A stretch of DNA of 64,000 bases from positions 248,001 to 312,000 of the forward strand of contig JAMPIV010012425.1 of the NCBI GenBank assembly GCA_024509875.1, read 5' to 3'. The stretch comes from Oreohelix idahoensis. Taxonomy: Eukaryota; Mollusca; Gastropoda; Stylommatophora; Oreohelicidae. The notes below the pieces were generated by a model, which was not told the origin of the DNA, searched no databases, and saw nothing but the letters and a program-made list of their open reading frames with translations. Position 1 is the stretch's first letter. Each line of letters begins with the position of its first letter. This document shows positions 1 to 9,326 of this stretch, one piece after another. The position numbers and the translations under genes were made by a program.

Positions 1-137
1 TAACCTGGTTCCAAAAATGCCGTGCTGAAGTTGGATGTGTCGGCCAAAAGGCGCAAATATCACAGCTTCGCTGTAAACAGACACAACGCAACCAACGTCC
101 TTTTCAGGACGAACGAAGAAGAAATCTCTTATGTTAA
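1..137 (+). repeat. Short dispersed retroposon fragment with GAA tail
   Basis: A diverged copy of the same sequence lies in opposite orientation at 32481-32613; both share the stretch around GACACAACGCAACCA and TTTTCAGGACGAACG. It ends in a short GAA-rich tail (about 115-137), as do the Nimb-like LINE at 8.06 kb and the retroposon at 62.1 kb. The left end may lie outside the window. Whether it is a SINE or a LINE 3' end cannot be decided here. Confidence 0.55.
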
Positions 138-172
138 GAAGTAACTATTAAGATATTTTCATATCAGCAAAT

Positions 173-365
173 GGTTGAAATGAAGAATAGTGGGCCATCT
201 GTTCGCTACGGCCTTAAAATAGAATTCAGAGACGCTGTAAAAAGGGGTAAGGGTTAGGAATCCTAAACCGAACACTAAACCCTACCCTTAATACTAACCC
301 TAATGATGTGGTTGACTTATTTGGATCACATCAGAGAAGACGTCCCATTAATTTTCATTTCAACC
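173..365. repeat. Palindromic MITE, copy A
   Basis: Terminal inverted repeats of the form GGTTGAAATGAAGAATAGTG (left) and TTTCATTTCAACC (right) enclose a centre of degenerate CCTAA/TTAGG words that can fold back. The same ends occur at 389-1057, about 1098-4345 (interrupted), 4558-4727 and 7253-7420. No coding capacity. Confidence 0.6.
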
Positions 366-388
366 CAGCTAAGTAGAAATAAATATTT

Positions 389-1057
389 GGTTGAAATAAA
401 GCACAGTGGGCCGTGTAGTCACAATTAGCCCAGATGTCTATTATTACTGATTTATGATGGACAAGTTGGAAGTTTATTGTTCATTATTTATAACGTAGCA
501 TAAATTGTTGTCTTTGTGGTTTGTTTGTTTGGTATTTTTTTGGAATTATTATGTATCAATAAGGTGGGAAATGGGTAGGGTTAGGATTAATGTTGGGCAA
601 CATCTTTGTTTATATGCGTTCTAACCGTTGACGATGAAGTCGCAAACGAAAGAAGCAACGAAATGTATTAGGCCTATATGTAGATTACTAGATAATTGCG
701 GTGAAATCAATTCTGTAGGTGAGTGAAGCGCATAACATCAGGTGTGCTTATGGTAACAGGTTATGGCGAGTTATGATTGTAGATGAAAAAGAGATGACGT
801 GTGACAAATCTAGCCCGGATAGTTATCTTTTCGGCCGCCAATTGAGTCAGCCGTGTCGGGATTAAAGTTGGGTTTAGATTTACAAATGCTAAACTGAACA
901 CAAAAATTCTTTAGGATTAGAGTTTTTGTGTTAAGTTTAGCATTTCTAAATCTAAACCCAGCTCTAATCCTAATGACGCGGCCGACTTAATTGGCCTCAG
1001 GGTAGATATCTATTTGGGCGAAATGGAGGACACGAATCACTGTGTTTCATTTCAACC
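389..1057. repeat. Palindromic MITE, long copy B, with 8-bp duplication
   Basis: The ends GGTTGAAATAAAGCACAGTG and CACTGTGTTTCATTTCAACC are inverted repeats matching at about 18 of 20 positions. The element is flanked by direct repeats AAATATTT (381-388 and 1058-1065). Inside, 867-962 is a near-perfect hairpin with arms of about 42 nt around GGGTTTAGATTTACAAATGC. An 8-bp duplication suits hAT or a related superfamily. No ORF of note. Confidence 0.6.
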
Positions 1058-1188
1058 AAATATTTAGCCACCAAACAAACAAAAATCTTCTAAAGACGAA
1101 ACAATAATAAGGTCGTTGAAATGAACAATGGTGGGACAAGTTCTTAGTATTCCTAGACCTAACTCTTATTACTTACTTACTTACTTAC

Positions 1189-2940
1189 TTACTTAGTCGT
1201 TCCCCTTCTACCGTGAGGTGTAGAGGTTTGGAAGAGAGAGCGCCAGACCATTCTATCAGCTGTCTTCTTCCTGGCCTGGTTCCATTCTAGTCCTCGGTCC
1301 TTCAAAGATTGTCTAATGTTGTCCTCCCAGCGGACTCTGGGTCGTCCTGGAGGTCTGGATCCCTGGCTCTTTGTTTCCCATGCTTGTCGTGGTAGCCGAT
1401 CTTCTCCCATTCTGCAGACATGGCCAAACCATCTTAGTTGGGACTGTTCTATTTGGGTCTGCAGCGGATGGGATTTTAGGCCTTGACGGATCGTCTGGTT
1501 GCGGACCATGTCTCTTCTTGTTACTTCAACCACTTTCCTCAGATACCTCATTTCTGAGGTTTGGATCTGGCTTTTGTGGGTTGTAGTCATTGCCCACGAC
1601 TCGCATCCATATGTCAAGACTGGGACATAGGTGGAGCGGTATACAGCCATCTTCGTTTTCTTACCAACCTCTTTCTTGCTGAGGAATCCACGATTTATGG
1701 CCTGAAAAAGTCTCCCAGTCGCTGCTTTTCGAGTGGCCAACTCTTCTTTGATGCCTCCCTTTCGGTCTATAATAGCTCCGAGATATTTAAAGTGGTCGAC
1801 CTGCTCCAGGACCTGTTCTCCCAACTTAATCTGATGTTTTCTTTCTTCTCGTGATATCACCATGGATTTTGTTTTAGAGCTGCTTATGACCATCCCTCTC
1901 TTCTCCAGCTCTTCCTTCCAGACTTGCAGGTTGGATTGGAGATGTGCCTCTGATTTAGCAATCAGGGCAACATCATCAGCAAATACCAGCTCCGAAATAT
2001 AGACCTGTCTCATCTTCCAGTACCCCACTGAATACTTTCTTGTTCTCTCCTTACATGCCTTGATGACATCGTCCATAAGGAGTATGAAGAGGTAAGGTGA
2101 TAGGATATCACCTTGTCTTACACCAGTGGTGGTCCTGAACTCTTCTGACTTATGGTTTGCTGTCCTCACATAATTTCTGCAAGACTTGTAGAAGCTCTGT
2201 ATAGCATGAATCAGAGGTGCTGGAATATTCTTCCTTGCCAAACAGTCCCAAAGTTTGCTCCAGGGGACCCTGTCAAACGCCTTTTCCAGATCTATGAAAC
2301 AAAGATGGATCTCACTCTTATACTCAAGGGCCTTTTCACTCAGCTGTCTGAGTGTGAAGATTAGGTCTTGAGTACTTCGGTTTGCTCGGAATCCGCACTG
2401 GACCTCATCCAATTGTGGCTCAGCTAGGTGTCGGAGTCTCTGCTCTAGGATTCTAGAGTAGATTTTACCAGGGACACTGAGAAGGGATATGCCTCTATGG
2501 TTTCCACATTGTCGATTGTCACCCTTTTTGAAAATTGGTGTTATGATGGCAATCTCCCAATCCTTTGGTATGGTCTTGTTGCACCATGCTGCCTGTAGGA
2601 CCTTTAAGAGTAATAGGTCGCCTGATGCTCCCATGTACTTAACCATTTCTGGTGTTATACCATCATGCCCTGCTGCTTTGCCCATCTTGATTTTCTCTAG
2701 TGCTGCCCTCAGTTCTTCCATCTTTATGTCATCTTCACCATCATTGGTTTCCTCTTCTGTGTCAGTGGTTATCATTTCTGATGCTTCATCATGCTCACCA
2801 TCCAGGAGTTCTGAGAAATATTCTTTCCATCTTTCCATTACTTCCTTCGGGGCAGTAAGCAATTTGCCTTGCTTGTCCTTTATAAATTTGAGAGGGCATT
2901 GTTTTTCTTTCCTCATGTTCTTTAGGGTCTTATAGAACAA
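1189..2940 (-). CDS. RTE-like LINE reverse transcriptase (frame-shifted from its endonuclease)
   Basis: Open for 583 codons. It runs from the endonuclease-RT linker through the RT palm: GVRQGDILSP (about residues 279-288), then LVFADDVALIA with the catalytic FADD, then FKYLGAIID. The C-terminal part has LRWFGHVCRM and GRPRVRWEDN, typical of RTE-like proteins. The first Met is internal to the natural polyprotein: the upstream part lies in another frame (2930-4210), so this is the downstream half of a broken pol gene. The product would copy the element's own RNA at a nicked target. No RNase H domain is present, as expected for RTE. Confidence 0.85.
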   Translation of the reverse strand: MFYKTLKNMRKEKQCPLKFIKDKQGKLLTAPKEVMERWKEYFSELLDGEHDEASEMITTDTEEETNDGEDDIKMEELRAALEKIKMGKAAGHDGITPEMVKYMGASGDLLLLKVLQAAWCNKTIPKDWEIAIITPIFKKGDNRQCGNHRGISLLSVPGKIYSRILEQRLRHLAEPQLDEVQCGFRANRSTQDLIFTLRQLSEKALEYKSEIHLCFIDLEKAFDRVPWSKLWDCLARKNIPAPLIHAIQSFYKSCRNYVRTANHKSEEFRTTTGVRQGDILSPYLFILLMDDVIKACKERTRKYSVGYWKMRQVYISELVFADDVALIAKSEAHLQSNLQVWKEELEKRGMVISSSKTKSMVISREERKHQIKLGEQVLEQVDHFKYLGAIIDRKGGIKEELATRKAATGRLFQAINRGFLSKKEVGKKTKMAVYRSTYVPVLTYGCESWAMTTTHKSQIQTSEMRYLRKVVEVTRRDMVRNQTIRQGLKSHPLQTQIEQSQLRWFGHVCRMGEDRLPRQAWETKSQGSRPPGRPRVRWEDNIRQSLKDRGLEWNQARKKTADRMVWRSLFQTSTPHGRRGTTK

Positions 2941-4210
2941 TTTCTGGTTTTCTTGTGCATCTTTTTTCTAGCTTTTCTCCAAATTCTTCCCAGGACTTCT
3001 GTTTTGCTGCTAGCACTTTGTTCTTTGCTTCTGTTCTGAGTGTCACATATTCTCTATATTTTTCCATTTGTCCTGTTGTGTTTTTAGCTCCTAAGTATTG
3101 TTTCCATGCCATTTTCTCTTTGACTTCCTCTGTCCACCAAGGTGTCCTCTTTCTCTTGTTCCCAAGTCGGACTTCACCACATGCTTCTGCAGCAGCTGTC
3201 TTTATGATGTCCTTGAATTTAAGCCAGAGGGTTTCCAAGTCATCAGGTAGTTCTTCTTTGTTGCTCACCGCTGTAGCAATAAGCCCCTGATATCTGGTCT
3301 TAATTTCTGGCTCTCTCAGCTTGTAGGTCCTAATGCTCATTTCTCCTGTTTGTTTACTTGGTTTCTTGCGTGATGTTGGGCAGTTCCTAGGCTGAGCAAC
3401 TCTTTCAGTTGTTCGTTTGATTGTTAGCAGGTAATGATCACTTCCAATCTCTGGCCCCCTCCAGACTCTTGCATCTCGGACATATCTGAATGAGCTTCTC
3501 CGAACAATGGCATAGTCGATCACTGACTTCTCATTCTTGGTTGGTTCACATCTAGTGTATGCATGTATGCGCTTATGGGGGAACTTTGTGTTTGTAATGA
3601 TCAGATTCTGCTCACTGCAGAATCTAAGGAGTCACTTTCCATTGTCATTGAGAGTATCTTCTCCATATCTTCCGATAACTCCACCCCATCTAGCATGGTC
3701 ATTTCCAACTCTGGCATTAAAATCTCCGAGCATAATAACTTCATCTAGGCAGTCATCCACTGTCCTTTGAAGCAGCTCGAAGAATTCCTCCTTGACCTCT
3801 GCTCTCTCATCCTCATTTGGCCTATACACTATGACCAGGTTGACTATGGTTTCTCCTTCTTTTAGTTTTACAACCATAATGCGCTCCGAGACAAAGTTCC
3901 ATCCCTTGATACTATCTTTTTGATTTTGGGCCACAATGCAACCCACGCCCCCTTTAGCTCTTTCAGATATGGGTACACCACTGTAGAGCAACGTGTTGCC
4001 ATCGAGATCCATGACTCCTTGTCCTTTTTTCTTCGTTTCCGTTATAGCCAGGATTTCTAGTTTTGCTTTCCTCATCTCTTCCACCAGCTCCTCTTCCTTC
4101 CCATTTATACTTCTTGTGTTCCAAGTTCCATAAGTCGTAGTCCGTAGTCCGTTCCAGTTCGTCGCCTTTAGAATCAGTCCGGTTTTCTCTCTTGTAGTTC
4201 GCGTAATCAT
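2930..4210 (-). pseudogene. RTE-like LINE endonuclease, one nonsense codon
   Basis: The Met at 4208-4210 begins MITRTTREK and leads into an APE-type endonuclease. Visible motifs are TWNTRSIN, EILAITETK (catalytic Glu), VIVYRPNED and VIMLGDFNARVG (catalytic Asp/Asn). A TGA at 3629-3631 interrupts the frame just after DNGK; reading then continues in the same frame from 3628 to 2930, including IGSDHYLLTI with the His typical of the catalytic site. A frame change near 2940 separates it from the RT. One point substitution and one indel are enough to explain the breakage. Confidence 0.8.
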
Positions 4211-4557
4211 GATTTAAAGCAAACAGGTGATTGGCCTGTTGTGCCTTTGCATGGTGGAGGGGCTGCCTCTTTACGGCCTCACTCTTATTACTGCGCCCAC
4301 AAATTTTTTTTTTAGGCCATATCCAACACATGCCCCACTGTCCTTTATTTCACCGCAGTAAATTCAAATAAGATGAATGTTCAGAAATAAGCAGAAAATG
4401 TGTTGAGTCTTCACATTTAGCAGGTAGTCCTTTTGAGTACTGACATCAAAGTAGCTGAAAATGATGGTTGAAGTGAGTCAAGTTAACAATATCCTAAACA
4501 AGATTCGCACAAATTGCCTTAAATATTTTTTTCTTAAAATGGATACTTTCCTTCTTG

Positions 4558-4727
4558 AGTTCAAATGAAGAACAGTGGCACGTGTTTTTCGATGCCATTC
4601 TACTAAGTCATCAACGTCATTAGGGTTAGGATTCTTAAACCTAACCCAATCCCCTTATTACTGCATCTCTGAATTCTTTTTTAAGGCCGTATCGAACAAA
4701 GCGGCTCAGTTCTTCATTTCAACCCTG
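4558..4727. repeat. Palindromic MITE, copy D
   Basis: The left end reads TTCAAATGAAGAACAGTGGC and the right end GTTCTTCATTTCAACC, with CCTAA-rich sequence between. It shares the block CTTATTACTGCATCTCTGAA with copy E at about 7350. Non-coding. Confidence 0.6.
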
Positions 4728-4981
4728 TCAGTGTTTTCTTTGTGATTACAGTATCTTATATTCACATAATGATGGTCACATGTGTTTACAAAATGATGGT
4801 CAGATTATAGACCTACCATTATTCCTAGCTGTTGACACAAGAACTATTCAAAATGTTCATGTTGTGACTTCATGCCTCTTATATGTTGTTATCATATTGC
4901 CCAATATTCATATTTTCATTAATATGACATCTTGTTTCATGTTCACAATGTAATAAAAATAAATGTCAATATTGTTGCTAT

Positions 4982-5676
4982 TTAACACATTAACTACCGC
5001 AAGCCGGTGGGACCGGCTTTTGAAATCCTTTCATTTGGACCGCAAGCCGCTCAGAGCGTCAATCTAATATTTTAGTAATAAAACGAATGAAAAATGTACT
5101 GAAACACTTTCTGATCTAGTTCAAAATGTTAAGTTGCTACCGGAGAACAAATTACCAAAGCATGGTTGATGTAGAACACTGGAAAATTGATATTATGTTC
5201 ATGTTTTTCAGCGTTTTGGGTTAGTTACCAAATCGCGTAAAACTGTTTACAGTGGTAACTAGTGATAGGACCACAAAAAATGCTTGTACATCTCGTCTAA
5301 CGGCTGAACAGGCTAGAAACTTGTTTCAACAATTGACTGATAGATCTAGCGATGAGGACAAGTGTGAAAACGGTGTGCACATTAATTGAAATGGGGATTT
5401 TGATAGAGATGGGGCGCAAACAGTTATAATTGTGAAAATATTGCAAGTCCTCGGCCATCGGAGAGCCGTTAAATAGCAACAACCTCTATTAGAGTTACAA
5501 TGGTGCTTATTGTAATATTACATTCATTTATCTTTAAAATGACATGTAATTCATAAAAATCTGTAAACAGTTACGAAAACTACAGCTTACTTTGTGCAAA
5601 CACCTACAGGATGAAAATGGGAAAAAAAATTAATTCGGCCACAGTGGGTTTTTCAATTTGGTAGTTAATGTGTTAA
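4982..5676 (+). mobile_element. piggyBac-type non-autonomous element, copy 1
   Basis: 695 bp with ends TTAACACATTAACTACC and GGTAGTTAATGTGTTAA, giving 16-17-bp inverted repeats that include TTAA, the piggyBac target site. Subterminal repeats ACCGCAAGCCG follow the left end. Near 5300-5375 the + strand can be translated as a short stretch, TAEQARNLFQQLTD followed by RSSDEDK, resembling the acidic N-terminus of piggyBac transposases; it then hits stops. This suggests an internally deleted autonomous element. A second copy, inverted, is at 33190-33883. Confidence 0.75.
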
Positions 5677-5960
5677 ATTTATTTAGGATTTTTTTATTGG
5701 TTTTGCTTCACAAAGCTTAAACATTCCCTGGACATATTATAGTACAAAGATTGGAGGCAAGATCATAAATTTTTTTTTTTTTTCTAACATGTATGGAACA
5801 AAGCCAAACCACTCTTTATTCTCGGAATGTTATTTCTTGTTTATTTTTTCATTCTCTTGACTTGATTGATAGCTCTATTAAAATGTCATGGTGTATTATA
5901 CCTCAAAACATGAACCCTACTAATCAAATATTATCTCTATGTGTGGGCACCTGTTGTTTT

Positions 5961-6461
5961 GCTCTAACATTTGACTTCTGTGGTTTGTTTCTTTGACCAG
6001 TTGCTAACATTTAACTTCTGTTGTTTGTTTCTTTGACCAGTTGCTAACATTTAACTTCTGTGGTTTGTTTCTTTGACCAGTTGCTAACATTTAACTTCTG
6101 TGGTTTGTTTCTTTGACCAGTTGCTAACATTTAACTTCTGTGGTTTGTTTCTTTGACCAGTTGCTAACATTTAACTTCTGTGGTTTGTTTCTTCTGTGGT
6201 TTGTTTCTTTGACCAGTTGCTAACATTTAACTTCTGTGGTTTGTTTCTTTGACCAGTTGCTAACATTTAACTTCTGTGGTTTGTTTCTTTGACCAGTTGC
6301 TAACTTTAACTTTTGTGGTTCGTTTCTTTGACCAGTTGCTAACATTTGACTTCTGTGGTTCGTTTCTTTGACCAGTTGCTAACATTTAACTTCTGTGGTT
6401 TGTTTCTTTGACCAGTTGCTAACTTTAACTTCTGTGGTTTGTTTCTTTGACCAGTTGCTAA
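5961..6461 (+). repeat. 40-bp minisatellite, about 12.5 units
   Basis: Unit TTGCTAACATTTAACTTCTG followed by TGGTTTGTTTCTTTGACCAG, repeated head to tail with few changes. A 13-bp partial duplication lies near 6190 and several units have lost two bases (AACTTTAAC). No coding potential; each unit ends in CAG after a pyrimidine run. Confidence 0.95.
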
Positions 6462-6848
6462 AATTTTGATACACATTTTTTAAGGTTGCTGTTATCATAT
6501 GCACATGTATTTATTTTGAATATTAGTAATCTCCTTTTTGTGATTCTGGCCATAAAATGTCCACTTTTGGGTAAACGTCTGATAAGGAGAAGTATTTTAG
6601 GTGGTCCCAGCTACTTCTGCTTATCCATACTGCACCAGTATAGTCTGTTTCACAAATAGTTTTAAAACTAGCAAGAAATTTGTGTTTTTTTTTTCTGAAT
6701 GGCAGAATTTTAGTTTCCCCTTCTCCACCTTTCAGCTTCCTGTCAGCCTTATCTCTTAAGCTATCCAGCCGTGGGAACGGTATGCTTCAGTCCTTTCCAC
6801 ACCTGCAGTTCTCTTCAAGATAATAATTGCTTTTATCTTGTGACTTAT

Positions 6849-7120
6849 GGAGCCGCGCTGGTGGTATGGTTACCACATTGCGCTGGTGATCAGGTGTTCA
6901 AGGTTTAAGCCCGGGCGTGGGCATGTGAAAGAGTGTCATCAACCGGGATTTTGACTGAATAACCTGAACGGCTCCTGAGATAAACCCTCTGTGGATGGGA
7001 AGGAGCAAAGCTCCTGACCGGGTTGGAAGGAAAGTCCACAGGCTCCCCAGCCTCGCAATGACATGTCATTGGGCCGAAGGGCTGAAAGCCCAAGTGCCGC
7101 TGGTTAAGGGAAAAAAAAAA
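6849..7120 (+). mobile_element. tRNA-derived SINE with 14-bp TSD
   Basis: The head has a polymerase III A-box-like stretch (GTGGTATGGTTACCAC, 6861-6876) and a B-box-like stretch (AGGTTTAAGCCC, 6901-6912). The 3' end is an A tract (7111-7120). Direct repeats ATCTTGTGACTTAT at 6835-6848 and 7121-7134 are the target-site duplication. It is a retroposed element, not a functional tRNA: the B box is imperfect and no cloverleaf closes. Confidence 0.85.
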
Positions 7121-7252
7121 ATCTTGTGACTTATAGTAACTGTCTGAGTGATGGCCCATAAATTCTTCATGAAAAAAAGCCATAAATTGTTCAACTAAAT
7201 TGTAAATTGTCAGACGAAAAAGGCTGTAAGCAAGTAAGATTGTTAATTAATT

Positions 7253-7420
7253 GGTTGAGATGAAAAATAGTAGGGCGTCGTCTTCTATGTAATCTAAATA
7301 AATCACCCATGTCATTAGGGTTATGATTAAGATTCCTAACGCTTACACCTTATTACTGTGTCTCTGAATTATTTTTTGAGGCTGTATCGAAGACACTGCC
7401 CAATCTTCTTCATTTCAGCC
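7253..7420. repeat. Palindromic MITE, copy E, with 9-bp duplication
   Basis: Ends GGTTGAGATGAAAAATAG and CTTCATTTCAGCC, flanked by TAATTAATT at 7244-7252 and 7421-7429. Same family as copies A-D. Confidence 0.6.
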
Positions 7421-7680
7421 TAATTAATTTTCCAAATCCCTACAGGGGATGGTCACATTGAAAACGGTAACAGGGAATACCAACAATAGTGGCAGCGCTC
7501 AGGATTTTAATGAGGAAATAGCCATTTAAATCCTCCACTCTTAATAGGCATTCAAGCAGCTTAGATTACGTTAAACAGCTTTCATATTTTGTCATTGAAT
7601 GTTAACCATGGGGTCAAGAAGTGTTTGTATTATTCCAGTGTTGCTGAAAGTGTTTTGGTAAGAGCAGAAATTTAGCTAAA

Positions 7681-7802
7681 GGTTCTCTTTATACTTTTAT
7701 ATTATAGAGTGGCATCCCCTTGTATTGTCCATACTCGCCTTTAATGACCAAGACAAATGTTACAAGGGGATCACTCTATAATATAAAAGTGTATAGAGAA
7801 CA
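7681..7802. repeat. Fold-back MITE next to the NDUFA8 splice acceptor
   Basis: The left arm (GGTTCTCTTTATAC ... ATAGAGTGGCATCCCCTTGTA) is an inverted repeat of the right arm (TTACAAGGGGATCACTCTAT ... GTATAGAGAAC), each about 45 nt. A related copy is at 17489-17612. It ends only about 32 bp before the exon at 7835, so it may contribute part of the 3' intron end. Confidence 0.65.
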
Positions 7803-7834
7803 TGTACCGTAATTCATTATTGCACGTATTGCAG

Positions 7835-8010
7835 GAATTCATGTTGTGCCGCTCAGAGGAAGGAGACCCTAGGAAATGCCTGAATGAAGGAAAGGAGGTT
7901 ACAAGGTGTGGTATTGAGTTTCTCCGCAAAGTGAAGAAGTGTTGCTATGCAGAATTCAACCAGTACTTACAGTGTATTGACCACTCTGGATCGGAGATGG
8001 AATTCAAGAA
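7835..8010 (+). CDS. NDUFA8: NDUFA8 internal exon (complex I subunit, CHCH domains)
   Basis: An internal coding exon of the NADH:ubiquinone oxidoreductase 1 alpha subcomplex subunit 8, which sits on the intermembrane-space side of mitochondrial complex I and is folded by disulfides through the Mia40 route. It starts after ..TATTGCAG in phase 0 and reads EFMLCRSEEGDPRKCLNEGK. It carries C-x9-C spacings (C..RKC, CLNEGKEVTRC, CYAEFNQYLQC) and ends ..MEFKAA-type split codon AA|GTAAGT (phase 2, donor at 8011). The paired CX9C motifs and the starting EFMLCR match the family. The upstream exon(s), about 40 residues including the start Met, were not found in 1-7834. The intron that follows is 8.9 kb and is filled largely by repeats. 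Confidence 0.9.
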
Positions 8011-8291
8011 GTAAGTTTGATAAATCCTATTTGACTTCATCTGCCTATAGACCGGTGTTCTTCTTCTTCTTCTTCCTCATTCGCCTTCAAACTTCCACAT
8101 TTATGACTCTAATAAAGGCAGTAGTCAACTCAAGGTTCCCAACATCTCCAAACAAGTTTTTCGTTGACAGAAGTGAGTTGTTGCCATATGCTACTCCGTT
8201 CATTTCTGTAGGTTGGGCAGGACTGCAGCAGGTATTTGACTGTCATCGGGCTGGTACCACAGGTGCAGAGATCTGTTGCACCAATTTTGTA

Positions 8292-9254
8292 TTAGTGGTA
8301 TAGATGGTATCTCAATCTGTTGTGTCCAGTCCGTAGCCGAAAAATGAGGACCTGTTCTTTCCTGGATAGTTGATGATATGTATCATTTTTCAAATGGCCC
8401 GGGTGCTCTCTTTCCCATTTGAACTTGAATGTAGCCTTTATAGTAGTCTTTGCCATTGCATAAGTTGTCTCTATATCATTTTGTTGAAAGGCACCTCCTT
8501 CCTTAACAAGTTTGTCTGCCTCCTCATTTCCAGGTATGTTGCAATGGGCTGGTATCCACTGGATTGTGCACTTGTTGAAGCATTTGGCCAGTCTTTCAGG
8601 GGAGATTATCAGATCTTTCAATCCTTTAGCATGGTGGCACTTCAGCGCTGTTATTACTGAGAGGGCATCTGTAAAAATTACTTAATGTTTTTCTGCTTGT
8701 GCTTTGCATTCAATAAGAGTTTCTGCTGCCTGTCTCAGGGATTCTGCTTCAGCACTGAAGTTATTGCAGTATTTGCCAGTGGCAATTGCCATAGAGTGGA
8801 TTCTATTCTTTAATTTTATGAGGATGCCGGCACCCCCATTTTCAGCTGCATTTTTTGCTGAACCATCAGTATATGCATGTGTCCAAAGCTTTGCTGGGAA
8901 TTTTTGGTCAATATACTTGGTTGCTATACACTTTCTTTGTGTTTCTGTCTGTGTACCCTTACTTTCAATGCCTGGAATATCAGATTTTAGCTCAGGAAAG
9001 CATCTTATTTTCCACAGTGGGATAGTTGTGCTTGTTGGTATTTTCTTTGCAACTGAGCTTGCTAGCATGGTATTTTTGCTAATTTTTTCTTTTGCTTGGG
9101 CCACAAAGTTAGTTTGCTTGATCCTGCCTCTTCCTAACCTATTCATTCTTTGGAACATGGGGTGTCCTTCGAGTCTCTTTAATTTTTCAGCTTGTTGTAG
9201 GACTCTGCTGTCACGTCTGACCTCTATTGACTGTAGCCCTGTAATGTTTTCCAT
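8292..9254 (-). pseudogene. Nimb-like LINE RNase H and C-terminal region
   Basis: Two open pieces (8682-9254 and 8292-8621) with a break between. The first holds AYTDGSAKNAAENGGAGI (the first RNase H Asp) and FSAEAESL (the Glu); the second has CTIQWIPAHCNIPGNEEADK (the WIPxHxxxxGNExAD hallmark with the last catalytic Asp). Downstream, remnants of a Cys-rich tail reach about 8075. RNase H would remove RNA from the cDNA hybrid during target-primed reverse transcription. Confidence 0.8.
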
Positions 9255-9326
9255 ATGGTTGATTTTTGTGGACTTTAGGGCCCTGTTATAAAATGTGCTG
9301 CTTGGTTTTGGAGTCTGTTTACTCTG

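Larger units (their letters stand above)
1174..4280 (-). mobile_element. Full-length RTE-like LINE (LINE1 family) with 12-bp TSD
   Basis: A 3.1-kb non-LTR retrotransposon on the - strand. The 5' end is near 4280, an endonuclease starts at 4210, a reverse transcriptase ends at 1189, and the 3' end is a short AAGT tandem tail (1174-1194). Direct repeats ACTCTTATTACT lie at 1162-1173 and 4281-4292 and are read as the target-site duplication. Size, order and simple-repeat tail fit the RTE clade; the endonuclease resembles proteins often annotated as craniofacial development protein 2-like. Only two breaks are seen (a stop at 3629-3631 and a frame change near 2940), so the copy looks fairly young. 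Truncated relatives lie at 12365-12770, 21596-22028, 30897-31083, 34017-34225 and 46618-46720. Confidence 0.85.
1098..4345. repeat. Palindromic MITE, copy C, split by an RTE LINE
   Basis: The left half (1098-1173, GTTGAAATGAACAATGGTGGG) and right half (4281-4345, ending CCACTGTCCTTTATTTCACC) make one copy of the MITE family once the LINE at 1174-4280 is removed. The LINE is therefore younger than the MITE. Confidence 0.6.

Noticed and set aside
240..300. Telomere-like CCCTAA words (also near 37810-37890)
   Set aside because: They are degenerate, occur in both orientations and lie inside palindromic MITEs; no true telomeric array.
2489..2935. 148-codon + strand ORF and similar + strand ORFs at 1371-3290, 8704-9291, 38307-38870
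   Set aside because: Shadows of the antisense LINE coding regions; Ser/Leu-rich with no domain.
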